The notes beneath the pieces are model-generated. The model saw only the letters and a program-made list of their open reading frames with translations. It was not told where the DNA came from and did not search any database. Position numbers and translations under genes: made by a program. This document shows positions 15,941-25,056 of a stretch of 64,000 nt of DNA, in pieces. Position 1 is the first letter of the stretch; each line of letters starts with the position of its first letter. Source of the DNA: Lutibacter litoralis (lineage in GTDB: Bacteria; Bacteroidota; Bacteroidia; Flavobacteriales; Flavobacteriaceae); NCBI RefSeq assembly GCF_014646675.1, contig NZ_BMNS01000004.1:15012-79011 (forward strand), in the 5' to 3' direction.

Positions 15941-17749
15941 ATGCAAAAACAACAACATCCGCATTCATTTCACATACCTGTAATGGGATTGGCATTTACG
16001 CTTGATAGTCCAATTAAAGTTGCCAAATATGGTATTTCATCAGTAATATCAATTGTAGACGATGTTATTATTGAAAAAATGAATGAATATTACTCTAATA
16101 AATTCAAAATTCCTTACAGTACTATTTCAACAAAAGTTGAAGATTATAGAGCAAAACGTATTACTTCTTATTTAAATACAGTAGATACAATTGTAAAACA
16201 TAAGTTTGAAAATCTTAAAAAATCTTATGAAACAAAAAGTAATGAGTTTGAAAAATATATGGAAATGTTACCAGATTTTTCAGAATTAAAACAAAATTTC
16301 ATAAAAACCATTCAAAATAACCCATTAAAAGAGGAAGTACATAATTGGATTCAAAACAACCTAAAACCAGGTAATATTGATGTTAATATTATGACAAAGC
16401 TTGATAAAGCTAACTTTAAAGGAAATGAAAAACTTCCAACTGAATTTAATGATGCACATGCAGCTTTAAGAGGTTTCGCAAATAGTAATTTAGAATCTTC
16501 TATTGTATTATCCGCAGGTATGAATCCGAGATTATACAGTTATTTTGAAAATTTCAACGATTTTTTTCCAGATGAAAACGGATTGCTAAAAAAGAAAATA
16601 ATTTTAAAAGTTAGTGATTACAGATCTGCACTAATTCAAGGTAAATTTTTAGCAAAAAAAGGCCTTTGGGTTTCAGAATACAGAATAGAGTCTGGATTAA
16701 ATTGTGGTGGTCATGCATTTGCTTCAGATGGTTATTTATTAGGTCCTATTTTAGAAGAATTTAAAAACCATAAAGAAGCATTAATTTCAGATGTACATCA
16801 AATTTTTATTGCTGCATTAGAAAGTAAAGAAAAAACAATTCCTTCGAATCCTCTTAAATTGGATATTACAGTTCAAGGTGGTGTTGGAAACTCTAAAGAG
16901 CATGAGTTTTTGTTAGATAATTATAATATTGATTCCGTTGGGTGGGGTTCACCCTTTTTATTAGTTCCAGAAGCTACAACTGTAGACTCCGATTCTATCG
17001 AAAAATTAAAAAAAGCGACAGAAAAAGACTTATTTTTAAGTAATGTTTCTCCTTTAGGCGTTCCTTTTAATAGCTTAAAAGATAGTTCTAACGACCTTAT
17101 AAAAAATAATAGAATTTTAAATGAAAAACCAGGAAGTTCTTGTCCTAAAAAATTCTTAGCCTTAAGTTTAGACGCAAAAGGAAAACCCCTTTGCACTGCT
17201 TCAAAAAAATACCAAACAGCACAATTAGAGGAACTTTCAACTCAAAATTTAGATAGCATAACTTTTGAAAAAAAATCTAAGTTAATTACAGATAAAACTT
17301 GTTTATGCGAAGGCTTGGCAAACGCTGCTATCATAAATTACAATATGCAGCACAAAGGAGAAGATCAAGGTGTTGCTATTTGTCCAGGTCCAAATGCTGC
17401 CTATTTCTCTAGAGAATTATCTTTAAAACAAATGGTAAGTCATATTTATGGTAAAACTAATGTTATTACAACAGCTAATAGACCGCACTTTTTTATAAAA
17501 GAATTGTCTATGTACGTTGATTATTTTTCGAATAAAGTAGATGAATTTCAAGATTCATTTACAAAGAAACAAGAAAAATACTTAACAAACTTTAAGAATA
17601 ATTTAAATGATGGTATTGCCTACTACCAACAATTGTTTTCGGATACAATAAATAATTTTGAAGTAAGTAATGATAATTTATTATTAGAACTTGAACAGCT
17701 AAGAAAAGAGTTAATTGAAATAAAAATTCCTGTTTTACAAGCTGTTTAA
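15941..17749 (+). CDS. 602-residue conserved-looking protein of unknown function, cysteine motifs, possible TIM-barrel oxidoreductase
   Basis: I do not recognise a named family. The N-terminus (HIPVMGLAFTLDSPIKVAKYGISSVISIVDD) and a central part (about 220-345: SGLNCGGHAFAS, then ITVQGGVGNSKEH and DSVGWGSPFLLVPEA) look like beta-alpha units with glycine phosphate-binding loops, as in FMN TIM-barrel enzymes; this is inference. Cysteines lie at 255, 401, 418, 454, 456 and 481 in motif-like settings (SSCPKKF, PLCTASKK, TCLCEGL, AICPGPN) that could hold an Fe-S cluster or zinc. The last 90 residues are helical, probably coiled coil. No signal peptide or membrane helix. It is monocistronic between two terminators. 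Confidence 0.75.
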   Translation: MQKQQHPHSFHIPVMGLAFTLDSPIKVAKYGISSVISIVDDVIIEKMNEYYSNKFKIPYSTISTKVEDYRAKRITSYLNTVDTIVKHKFENLKKSYETKSNEFEKYMEMLPDFSELKQNFIKTIQNNPLKEEVHNWIQNNLKPGNIDVNIMTKLDKANFKGNEKLPTEFNDAHAALRGFANSNLESSIVLSAGMNPRLYSYFENFNDFFPDENGLLKKKIILKVSDYRSALIQGKFLAKKGLWVSEYRIESGLNCGGHAFASDGYLLGPILEEFKNHKEALISDVHQIFIAALESKEKTIPSNPLKLDITVQGGVGNSKEHEFLLDNYNIDSVGWGSPFLLVPEATTVDSDSIEKLKKATEKDLFLSNVSPLGVPFNSLKDSSNDLIKNNRILNEKPGSSCPKKFLALSLDAKGKPLCTASKKYQTAQLEELSTQNLDSITFEKKSKLITDKTCLCEGLANAAIINYNMQHKGEDQGVAICPGPNAAYFSRELSLKQMVSHIYGKTNVITTANRPHFFIKELSMYVDYFSNKVDEFQDSFTKKQEKYLTNFKNNLNDGIAYYQQLFSDTINNFEVSNDNLLLELEQLRKELIEIKIPVLQAV

Positions 17750-17779
17750 AAACAACTTTATAACCTTTTAAAATATATG

Positions 17780-17814
17780 CGCAACATTTCTAAATTTAGA
17801 AATGTTGCGTTTTT
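17780..17814 (+). terminator. intrinsic terminator after the 602-residue protein gene
   Basis: A perfect palindrome at 17780-17809 (half-site CGCAACATTTCTAAA) followed by five T, 30 bp after the stop codon. Confidence 0.92.
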
Positions 17815-17850
17815 AGTTTGATCATTTATCAGGTACTGTATTTATAGATT

Positions 17851-17881
17851 TTGTATAATTCGTAAAAATTACGTATTTTTG
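17851..17881 (+). promoter_or_regulatory. promoter with palindromic spacer (possible operator)
   Basis: TTG at 17851-17853, a 20-base spacer and TATTTTTG at 17874-17881 make one of the best -33/-7 promoters in the window. The spacer holds a perfect inverted repeat CGTAA-AAA-TTACG (17861-17873), well placed for a repressor to block polymerase. The Rrf2 gene at 18451-18867 is the nearest candidate regulator; that link is inference. Confidence 0.65.
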
Positions 17882-17887
17882 CAACTT

Positions 17888-17986
17888 ATGAGAAATCTTA
17901 TTCAAGAAAAAAATCATCGCGTTTTCACTTTTAATTTTTTAGTTTTCCGAAATCAATCGGAAAAATTCATACCTCCTGCATACTAA
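17888..17986 (+). CDS. possible 32-residue leader peptide
   Basis: An ATG six bases after the -7 box opens a 32-codon frame (MRNLIQEKNH... ending FIPPAY). Transcription would start near 17888, so translation would have to be leaderless. An 8-bp perfect hairpin (17943-17950 with 17957-17964) lies inside it. It may be a regulatory leader peptide or just untranslated leader RNA. No homologue is recognised. Confidence 0.3.
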   Translation: MRNLIQEKNHRVFTFNFLVFRNQSEKFIPPAY

Positions 17987-18115
17987 ATTTTCTACTAATT
18001 TATTATAGTAAAAATTCCTAATTCTACTCGACTAAATAATCGAGTCCTTTCAAAAATTATTTTAATCCATGAATATCATCTATTTGGTATTCAAAAATTA
18101 TTTTAAACAAAAATC
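17987..18115 (+). promoter_or_regulatory. untranslated leader with hairpin and 16-bp direct repeat
   Basis: Between the promoter and the 63-residue protein gene, the leader has a 6-bp hairpin (ACTCGA/TCGAGT, 18026-18045) and a 16-bp exact direct repeat TCAAAAATTATTTTAA at 18050-18065 and 18091-18106, the second copy ending 9 bases before the ATG. The total leader of about 230 bases is unusually long for this genome, suggesting RNA-level control. No known riboswitch consensus was recognised. Confidence 0.4.
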
Positions 18116-18307
18116 ATGAAATTATTATATATAAAAAGAACAAGAAAAACAGAAAATAGATTTTCACCTAATATGGGTAGGCTAATTACAAAGGTTACTT
18201 ACATTAAAAAATATTTTTTAGGATTGCCATTAAAAACCCTACACAAATACAGAGAAACCTACTACGGAGAAATTAAAGATTGTGAAGATTGTAATTTGTT
18301 TATTTAA
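18116..18307 (+). CDS. small basic protein with C-terminal CxxC
   Basis: A 63-residue protein rich in lysine and arginine (MKLLYIKRTRKTENRF...) that ends YGEIKDCEDCNLFI, giving a CxxC pair near the C-terminus. No signal peptide or membrane helix. It has its own promoter and long leader, which argues that it is a real gene. The tetrapeptide CEDC also occurs in the cysteine cluster of the Rrf2 regulator encoded convergently next door. I do not know a function; redox or metal sensing is possible. Confidence 0.55.
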   Translation: MKLLYIKRTRKTENRFSPNMGRLITKVTYIKKYFLGLPLKTLHKYRETYYGEIKDCEDCNLFI

Positions 18308-18350
18308 ACCCTTTTAGAAAAATTCAATCTTTTTTTATTAGTGTGCAAAT

Positions 18351-18420
18351 TAGGCTGTCTTACGGTATTTATAATCTACAATTCTAAAACGAGTTCAGGT
18401 TTACTAGACTTCACAGCCTA
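18351..18420. repeat. 8-bp inverted repeat closing a 54-base loop
   Basis: TAGGCTGT at 18351-18358 and ACAGCCTA at 18413-18420 are perfect complements flanking 54 bases between two convergent genes. It could be the closing stem of a structured RNA or part of a terminator region. No T-run follows directly on the plus strand beyond four bases. Confidence 0.35.
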
Positions 18421-18450
18421 CTTTTAAAAATTTCAATAAAAGAAATGAAA

Positions 18451-18867
18451 TTAAGATCCACAATGAAAATCTTCTAATGTTTTATTTTCAAGTATTTTCA
18501 ATGTGCTATCTCTAACTTCTACCATAAGTCTATTAAGACTGCATTGGTCTTCGCTTTTACAATCCTCGCATTTTTCGTAATAATTTAAGCTAACGCAAGG
18601 AAGCATTGCAATTGGTCCTTCTAATATTCTAATAATTGTTGAAATTTTAATTTCCTTTGGTTTTTTTAATAAATAATATCCTCCCCCTTTGCCCTTTTTA
18701 GAAGCTAAAATTCCATTTTTTTTAAGTGTCAATAAAATACTTTCTAAAAATTTTTTAGATATACTCTCCGATTCAGATATATCAGAAATTAAAACAGGTA
18801 CATTTTGCTCTTGTCTTGAGAGGTAACTTAAAGCTTTTAAGCCGTATTTTGTTTTCATTGAAAGCAT
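18451..18867 (-). CDS. Rrf2 family transcriptional regulator with cysteine cluster
   Basis: A 138-residue Rrf2 protein. The winged helix covers about 1-85 (KTKYGLKALSYLSRQ, ISKKFLESILLTLKKNGIL, GKGGGYYLLKKP). Residues 95-117 carry cysteines in PCVSLNYYEKCEDCKSEDQC, similar to the Fe-S-binding loop of IscR and NsrR but with different spacing. That suggests control by iron-sulfur, redox or sulfur status. It lies 29 bp downstream of ctlX on the same strand and may be its operon partner, and it is convergent with the small CxxC protein gene. Confidence 0.92.
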   Translation of the reverse strand: MLSMKTKYGLKALSYLSRQEQNVPVLISDISESESISKKFLESILLTLKKNGILASKKGKGGGYYLLKKPKEIKISTIIRILEGPIAMLPCVSLNYYEKCEDCKSEDQCSLNRLMVEVRDSTLKILENKTLEDFHCGS

Positions 18868-18896
18868 AACTAAAAGTACAAATTATATATGAATAA

Positions 18897-19832
18897 TTAA
18901 TTTAAAGGAAGAAAAACTTCGGCCATCATGCAACGGGCACTTCCACCTCCACAAGCTTCAATTGTATCTAAAGAGCTATGTATAATTTTACAGTATTTCT
19001 TTATTTTATCCATCTGAACTTTAGTAAGACTATTATAAGCAGCGTTTGACATTATTAAAAATTTGGTATTGTTACTCCCAAGAACTTGCAACATATTTCC
19101 AGCAAAATTATTAACCTGTGCTTCTGTAATTGCAATTACTTCTTTACCATCTTCTTTTAAATGCTTAAGTACATTTTTTCGTTCTTTTTTATCGTCTATA
19201 CTTTCTAAACAAATAATTGCAAATTTTTCTGCTAACGCCATCATAACATTTGTATGATAAATTGGAAACCGCTTCCCGTCTACAGTTTGATTGGCAACAA
19301 AAGGAACGGGTGTATATTCAAAATCTTCACAGAACTCAACAAATAAATCTTCTTCGGCTCTTGGTGACAATGCGCAATATGCTTTTTTATTTACCCGATC
19401 TAATAATAAACTTCCTGTACCTTCTAAATAAATTTCTTCCGCTTCTGCAGAAGTATAATCTACAATATCATTTATTACAAAACCTTTTTCTTCAAGAATA
19501 TCAAAAATATCTTCCCTTCTTTCTAAACGTCTATTTTCAGCAAACATTGGGTATATTGCAATATCTCCATTTTGATGAAATGAAATCCAATTATTTGGAA
19601 AAATTGAATCTGGAGTGTCTGTTTCCTTTCTATCATTTACAACAATAACGTTAATTCCAACAGCTTGAAGTTTGGCTACAAACGCATCAAATTCTTGAAG
19701 TGCTTTAAACTGGACCGTTTCTGGTGTTACATTTTCAAGAACTTTTTGATAGTAATTATTAACAGCCGTTTGTTCATTCATTCTAAATGAAACTGGACGA
19801 ATCATTAAAACTGAATTTGTAATTTGTCTCAT
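18897..19832 (-). CDS. ctlX: citrulline utilisation hydrolase type (CtlX), guanidino-modifying fold
   Basis: A 311-residue member of the arginine deiminase/dimethylargininase superfamily. Visible are the N-terminal DSIFPNNWISFH (substrate-binding acidic residue), EGTGSLLLD, the histidine in YHTNVMMAL and the C-terminal nucleophile Cys in GGGSARCMMAEVF. The family in Bacteroidota is annotated as CtlX, proposed to hydrolyse citrulline or a related guanidino or ureido compound. It is four bases from the upstream hydrolase gene, so both are in one operon, probably for arginine catabolism. Length is normal. Confidence 0.88.
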   Translation of the reverse strand: MRQITNSVLMIRPVSFRMNEQTAVNNYYQKVLENVTPETVQFKALQEFDAFVAKLQAVGINVIVVNDRKETDTPDSIFPNNWISFHQNGDIAIYPMFAENRRLERREDIFDILEEKGFVINDIVDYTSAEAEEIYLEGTGSLLLDRVNKKAYCALSPRAEEDLFVEFCEDFEYTPVPFVANQTVDGKRFPIYHTNVMMALAEKFAIICLESIDDKKERKNVLKHLKEDGKEVIAITEAQVNNFAGNMLQVLGSNNTKFLIMSNAAYNSLTKVQMDKIKKYCKIIHSSLDTIEACGGGSARCMMAEVFLPLN

Positions 19833-19836
19833 TTTT

Positions 19837-20757
19837 TTATTCTCTTATTAGTGGCATTGTTGAACATCTTAATAACCCTTCTTGTTTTGCTATTTCCGCA
19901 TATGGCACTTCTTCAACTATAAAGCCTTGTTCACGCAACCACGTATTTAATCTTGTGAAATTCTTTTCAGAAACAACTACTTCATTTGAAATTGAAAATA
20001 CATTTGAAAACATTTGGTACATTTCATCCGCCGAAATATGAAATAGATTCTCTTTTCCAAATAAATTAACTAGAAAATTATAATCTTCTTCATTTCTAAA
20101 TCCTTCTTTATGAATAATTGCTTTGTCTTTTCCAACCGGTTGAAAACAACAATCTAAATGCAATGCATTTTTTTTTGCATTTGTGTTAGATTTCACCAAA
20201 TCGAACTCTTTTACAATTTTATTAGGAAATAATTCTTTAATAAAATTAACGCCCTTCATATTTGTTCTGGCAGTAATTATATCGGCATAATCTTCACCTT
20301 TATAAGTTCCAATAAAAATATAATTTTTCCAAAGCATAACATCTCCACCTTCAAAATGTACATCATCTGAAGTCTCAACAACATTCGCTGGATCAATTGT
20401 ATCTAAAATATATTGAATTGCTTCAATTTCTTTCTCTCTATCTGGTAAAATATTAGATTTAATTAACTTATTATCTATAACAAAGGCAATATCTCTTGAA
20501 AAAATTTGATTGTAATCTTCAATTACTTTAGGTCGGTATACTTTTACATTATATTTTTCAAAAATTGCATTTAAAGCTTCCATTTCTGCAACCATATCCT
20601 TTTCTAAAGGGTATGTTCCTGCTTTTATATGTTCTGCAGATTTTGGATCATAGGCATCTTCAATTTTTGGAATTGGACCACAAGACTTAGCTGTTCCTAA
20701 TATAACGGCTTTAAGGCGAGAAGTCTCATCCTGAACATTTAATTTTATCATATTCAA
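19837..20757 (-). CDS. dimethylarginine dimethylaminohydrolase / arginine deiminase-like hydrolase
   Basis: A 306-residue guanidino-group hydrolase of the same superfamily as CtlX but a different branch. Motifs: FSRDIAFVID, HFEGGDVMLW, the histidine in ALHLDCCFQPVG and the C-terminal nucleophile Cys in LLRCSTMPLIRE. Members act on arginine, methylated arginines or amidinotransfer substrates, and the exact one cannot be read here. It is first in the operon with ctlX. The 5' side is bounded by the citrate-synthase terminator at 20777-20809. Confidence 0.87.
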   Translation of the reverse strand: MNMIKLNVQDETSRLKAVILGTAKSCGPIPKIEDAYDPKSAEHIKAGTYPLEKDMVAEMEALNAIFEKYNVKVYRPKVIEDYNQIFSRDIAFVIDNKLIKSNILPDREKEIEAIQYILDTIDPANVVETSDDVHFEGGDVMLWKNYIFIGTYKGEDYADIITARTNMKGVNFIKELFPNKIVKEFDLVKSNTNAKKNALHLDCCFQPVGKDKAIIHKEGFRNEEDYNFLVNLFGKENLFHISADEMYQMFSNVFSISNEVVVSEKNFTRLNTWLREQGFIVEEVPYAEIAKQEGLLRCSTMPLIRE

Positions 20758-20776
20758 AATATTTTGCTGTAAAAAT

Positions 20777-20809
20777 AAGAAAACCTCATAATTAATATGA
20801 GGTTTTCTT
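20777..20809 (-). terminator. intrinsic terminator after gltA
   Basis: A perfect 13-bp stem (20777-20789 with 20797-20809, AAGAAAACCTCAT) and a seven-base loop, 22 bp past the citrate synthase stop on the minus strand. The U-tract is short and formed by the stem end. Confidence 0.8.
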
Positions 20810-20831
20810 ACTATTTTAAATAAAATATATT

Positions 20832-22118
20832 TTATCTTTTATCTATCCCTACATAAGCTCTTTCAGTAGCTCCAATATAAAGTTGTCTTGGTCTACTAAT
20901 AGGCTCTTTATTTAATCTCATTTCTTTCCATTGTGCTATCCAACCCGGTAAACGACCCAATGCAAACATTGCAGTAAACATAGGTACGGGAATTCCTAGT
21001 GCTCTATAAATAATACCTGAATAAAAATCTACATTTGGATATAAGTTGCGAGATTTAAAATATTCATCACTTAAAGCAACTTGTGCTAAACCTCTAGCAA
21101 TATCTAATACTGGATCATCAATTCCTAAATCGTTTAAAACTTCTTCAGCAGCCACTTTTATAATATTTGCTCTTGGATCAAAGTTTTTATACACTCTATG
21201 CCCAAATCCCATTAAACGGAACGGATCATTTTTATCTTTTGCCTTAGCAATATATTTTTTATAATCTCCACCATCTGCTTTTATATCTTCGAGCATTTCT
21301 ATTACGGCCTGGTTTGCACCACCATGTAAAGGTCCCCAAAGAGCAGAAATACCAGACGAAATTGAAGCAAATAAACCTGCATGTGATGAACCTACAACTC
21401 TAACAGTTGAAGTTGAACAGTTTTGTTCATGATCTGCGTGTAAAATAAGTAATTTATCAATTGCGTCTAAAACAACTGGATTCATTACAAATTTTTCATT
21501 TGGTAACTCAAACATCATTTTAATGAAGTTTTCAACATACCCTAAAGAATTATCGCCATATGCCAATGGTAAACCTTCTTCTTTTCTGTAGGCCCAAGCA
21601 ACCAAAACTGGAAATTTACCTAATATTTTACAAATAGCATTGTACATATCTTTTTCAGAACGCACATCAACACTTTTAGGATTAAAGGCTGTAAGCGCAC
21701 TAGTTAACGCAGACAATACCCCCATTGGATGGGCTGATTTTGGAAAACCATCTAAAATTTTCTTAACATCCTCGTCTACTAAAGATTTTGTTTGAATATC
21801 TCTATGAAATTGTTGTTTCTCCTTTTTTGTAGGAAGATCTCCAAATATTAATAAGTAAATTACTTCTAAGAAATCAGATTTATCTGCTAATTCTTCAATA
21901 GAATAACCACGGTAACGCAAAATTCCTTTTTCCCCATCTAAAAATGTTACAGCACTCTTACAAGAACTTGTATTTTTAAAACCTGGATCAAGTGTAGTAA
22001 TTCCACTTGTAAGTCCTCTCAATTTACTTATATCAATTGTTATTTCATCTTCAGTTCCTTTTAAAACTGGAAATTCATATCTTTTACCATCTATTTCTAA
22101 AACTGCGATATCTGACAT
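20832..22118 (-). CDS. gltA: citrate synthase (type II, hexameric size)
   Basis: A 428-residue citrate synthase condensing oxaloacetate and acetyl-CoA at the entry to the TCA cycle. The catalytic motifs are complete: HADHEQNCSTSTVR (His), GPLHGGANQAV (His), MGFGHRVYK, and the aspartate in PNVDFYSG. The N-terminal beta domain (VLEIDGKRYEFPVLKGTE) is of the allosteric bacterial type II form. It has its own terminator and lies after eno, a gene order that I know from Flavobacteria. Confidence 0.97.
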   Translation of the reverse strand: MSDIAVLEIDGKRYEFPVLKGTEDEITIDISKLRGLTSGITTLDPGFKNTSSCKSAVTFLDGEKGILRYRGYSIEELADKSDFLEVIYLLIFGDLPTKKEKQQFHRDIQTKSLVDEDVKKILDGFPKSAHPMGVLSALTSALTAFNPKSVDVRSEKDMYNAICKILGKFPVLVAWAYRKEEGLPLAYGDNSLGYVENFIKMMFELPNEKFVMNPVVLDAIDKLLILHADHEQNCSTSTVRVVGSSHAGLFASISSGISALWGPLHGGANQAVIEMLEDIKADGGDYKKYIAKAKDKNDPFRLMGFGHRVYKNFDPRANIIKVAAEEVLNDLGIDDPVLDIARGLAQVALSDEYFKSRNLYPNVDFYSGIIYRALGIPVPMFTAMFALGRLPGWIAQWKEMRLNKEPISRPRQLYIGATERAYVGIDKR

Positions 22119-22245
22119 TTTCTTTTATTATAGTTTTAATTAATACTCGACTTTTTTGCCTTTAGCGAATTTAATGATTTTTCAACTATTGTAAAAGAAT
22201 TTTAAATAATGTTTTGTTAATAATGTATATATTGTTACATAAACA

Positions 22246-22273
22246 AAAAAGCTGGGTAAAAACCCAGCTTTTT
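22246..22273 (-). terminator. intrinsic terminator after eno
   Basis: GCTGGGT (22251-22257) pairs with ACCCAGC (22262-22268) around an AAAA loop, flanked by A-run and T-run on both sides, 21 bp after the enolase stop on the minus strand. Confidence 0.93.
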
Positions 22274-22293
22274 ATAAAAAATGTTATTTTTAA

Positions 22294-23595
<1,302 letters not shown>

Positions 23596-23616
23596 TTATT
23601 AAATTATTTTCTACTT

Positions 23617-23624
23617 CAAATTTA
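23617..23624 (-). promoter_or_regulatory. candidate -7 box (TAAATTTG) for eno
   Basis: Minus-strand TAAATTTG fits TAnnTTTG, 33 bp before the enolase ATG. A TTG is present upstream but only 12 bases away, too close for the usual -33 element. Confidence 0.4.
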
Positions 23625-23691
23625 CAAAATATTGGCCAATCTTTATATTATTTTGACACCTTTTATACGATAACGTTTTCGTTTTAGTATT

Positions 23692-23723
23692 AAAAAAAAA
23701 CCACTAACTTGTTTAATTAGTGG
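23692..23723 (-). terminator. intrinsic terminator after carA
   Basis: CCACTAA (23701-23707) pairs with TTAGTGG (23717-23723). Nine A on the plus strand at 23692-23700 give a minus-strand T-run just after the stem, 10 bp beyond the carA stop. Confidence 0.88.
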
Positions 23724-23733
23724 CTTTTATAAA

Positions 23734-24840
23734 TTACGACTTACTTCCTTTTATGTTCTCTATAAATTGATCAAAAAGATATGATGCATCATGAGGTCCA
23801 GGACTTGCTTCTGGGTGGTATTGAACAGAAAAACAGTTTTTATTTTTCATTCTCATTCCAGCCAAAGTATCGTCATTTAAATGAACATGTGTAATTTCAA
23901 AATCTGGGTGCTTTTCAACAGCCTCTTTACTTACAACAAATCCATGATTTTGTGAAGTTATCTCTCCTTTTCCAGTAATTATATTTTTTACCGGATGATT
24001 TATCCCTCTATGCCCATTGTGCATTTTGTATATTTCAATGCCATTTGCCAAGGCTATTACTTGGTGCCCTAAACAGATACCAAATAAAGGCAAATTTTGC
24101 TTTATAATTTCTTTTGCAACTTCTTGAGCATCCTTTAATGGACTTGGATCTCCAGGACCATTTGATAAGAAATAACCATCTGGATTAAAGGCCTCCATTT
24201 CTTTAAAAGTTGTATTATAAGGGAATACCTTTATATAACATCCTCTTTTCGCAAGACTGCGTAAAATATTTTTTTTAATACCAATATCTAAAGCTGAAAT
24301 TTTATAGGGAGCATCTTCATCTCCATAAAAATAAGTATTTTTCGTAGAGACTTTTGAAGCAAGTTCTAAACCGTTCATATCTGGAACAGTTGTTAATTGT
24401 TCTTTTAGAGATTCAATATCTAAATTGGTTGAGATAACCGCATTCATAGCTCCTTTATCTCTTATATAACTTACAACTGCGCGGGTATCAATATCAGAGA
24501 TTGCCATTAGATTCTCATTTTCAAAATAATTTTCTAAAGAGCCTTTGGCATTAACTCTAGAATAGTTAAAGCTAAAATTTTTGCAAACTAGCCCAGAAAT
24601 TTTAATAGAATCCGATTCTACTTCATCATCATTCACTCCATAATTTCCAATATGAGCATTTGTTGTTAACATTAACTGCCCAAAATAAGAAGGATCTGTA
24701 AATACTTCTTGGTACCCAGTCATTCCTGTATTATAACAAATTTCTCCAAAAGCAGTTCCGTCTGTTCCTATAGATTTTCCTTCAAAAATGGTTCCGTCAG
24801 CTAATAATAAAATAGCTTTTTTTTGTTGTTTGTATTTCAT
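23734..24840 (-). CDS. carA: carbamoyl-phosphate synthase small (glutaminase) subunit
   Basis: A 368-residue protein: an N-terminal CPSase small-chain domain (about 1-150, GEICYNTGMTGYQEVFTDPSY) and a class I glutamine amidotransferase domain (about 185-365). The nucleophile Cys is in FGICLGHQVIALA, with the His-Glu pair in YHPEASPGPHD. It supplies ammonia from glutamine to CarB for arginine and pyrimidine synthesis. No carB lies in the window. It follows rplQ after 216 bp and the terminator at 24997-25034, so it has its own promoter, not identified here. Confidence 0.97.
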   Translation of the reverse strand: MKYKQQKKAILLLADGTIFEGKSIGTDGTAFGEICYNTGMTGYQEVFTDPSYFGQLMLTTNAHIGNYGVNDDEVESDSIKISGLVCKNFSFNYSRVNAKGSLENYFENENLMAISDIDTRAVVSYIRDKGAMNAVISTNLDIESLKEQLTTVPDMNGLELASKVSTKNTYFYGDEDAPYKISALDIGIKKNILRSLAKRGCYIKVFPYNTTFKEMEAFNPDGYFLSNGPGDPSPLKDAQEVAKEIIKQNLPLFGICLGHQVIALANGIEIYKMHNGHRGINHPVKNIITGKGEITSQNHGFVVSKEAVEKHPDFEITHVHLNDDTLAGMRMKNKNCFSVQYHPEASPGPHDASYLFDQFIENIKGSKS

Positions 24841-24996
24841 TTATTAAATAATTTCTAGTTAGTTTTAAAATTACTAATGATTTTTAAATTATTATAGATA
24901 TGTTTAAAAATTACAACTTATAATTTCATAGTAATTAATATTCTTTAAAAAATAAGGATCATAACATAATCCAACCCAAAATTAAAATTTTTATTT

Positions 24997-25034
24997 AAAA
25001 AAAAGGATAAACTATAAATAGCTTATCCTTTTTT
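24997..25034 (-). terminator. terminator of the ribosomal protein supercluster (after rplQ)
   Basis: GGATAA (25005-25010) pairs with TTATCC (25023-25028), extended by A-run and T-run pairing on the outside, 23 bp past the rplQ stop on the minus strand. The run of A on the plus strand gives the U-tract. Confidence 0.88.
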
Positions 25035-25056
25035 ATTTTATTAATCAATGTTTTCA

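Noticed and set aside
17851-18115. SAM or other known riboswitch in the leader
   Set aside because: No recognisable aptamer consensus was found, only simple hairpins and a direct repeat.
19250-19648. 132-codon plus-strand frame inside ctlX
   Set aside because: It lies entirely antisense to a well-supported enzyme gene, and its composition is that of a reverse-strand shadow.
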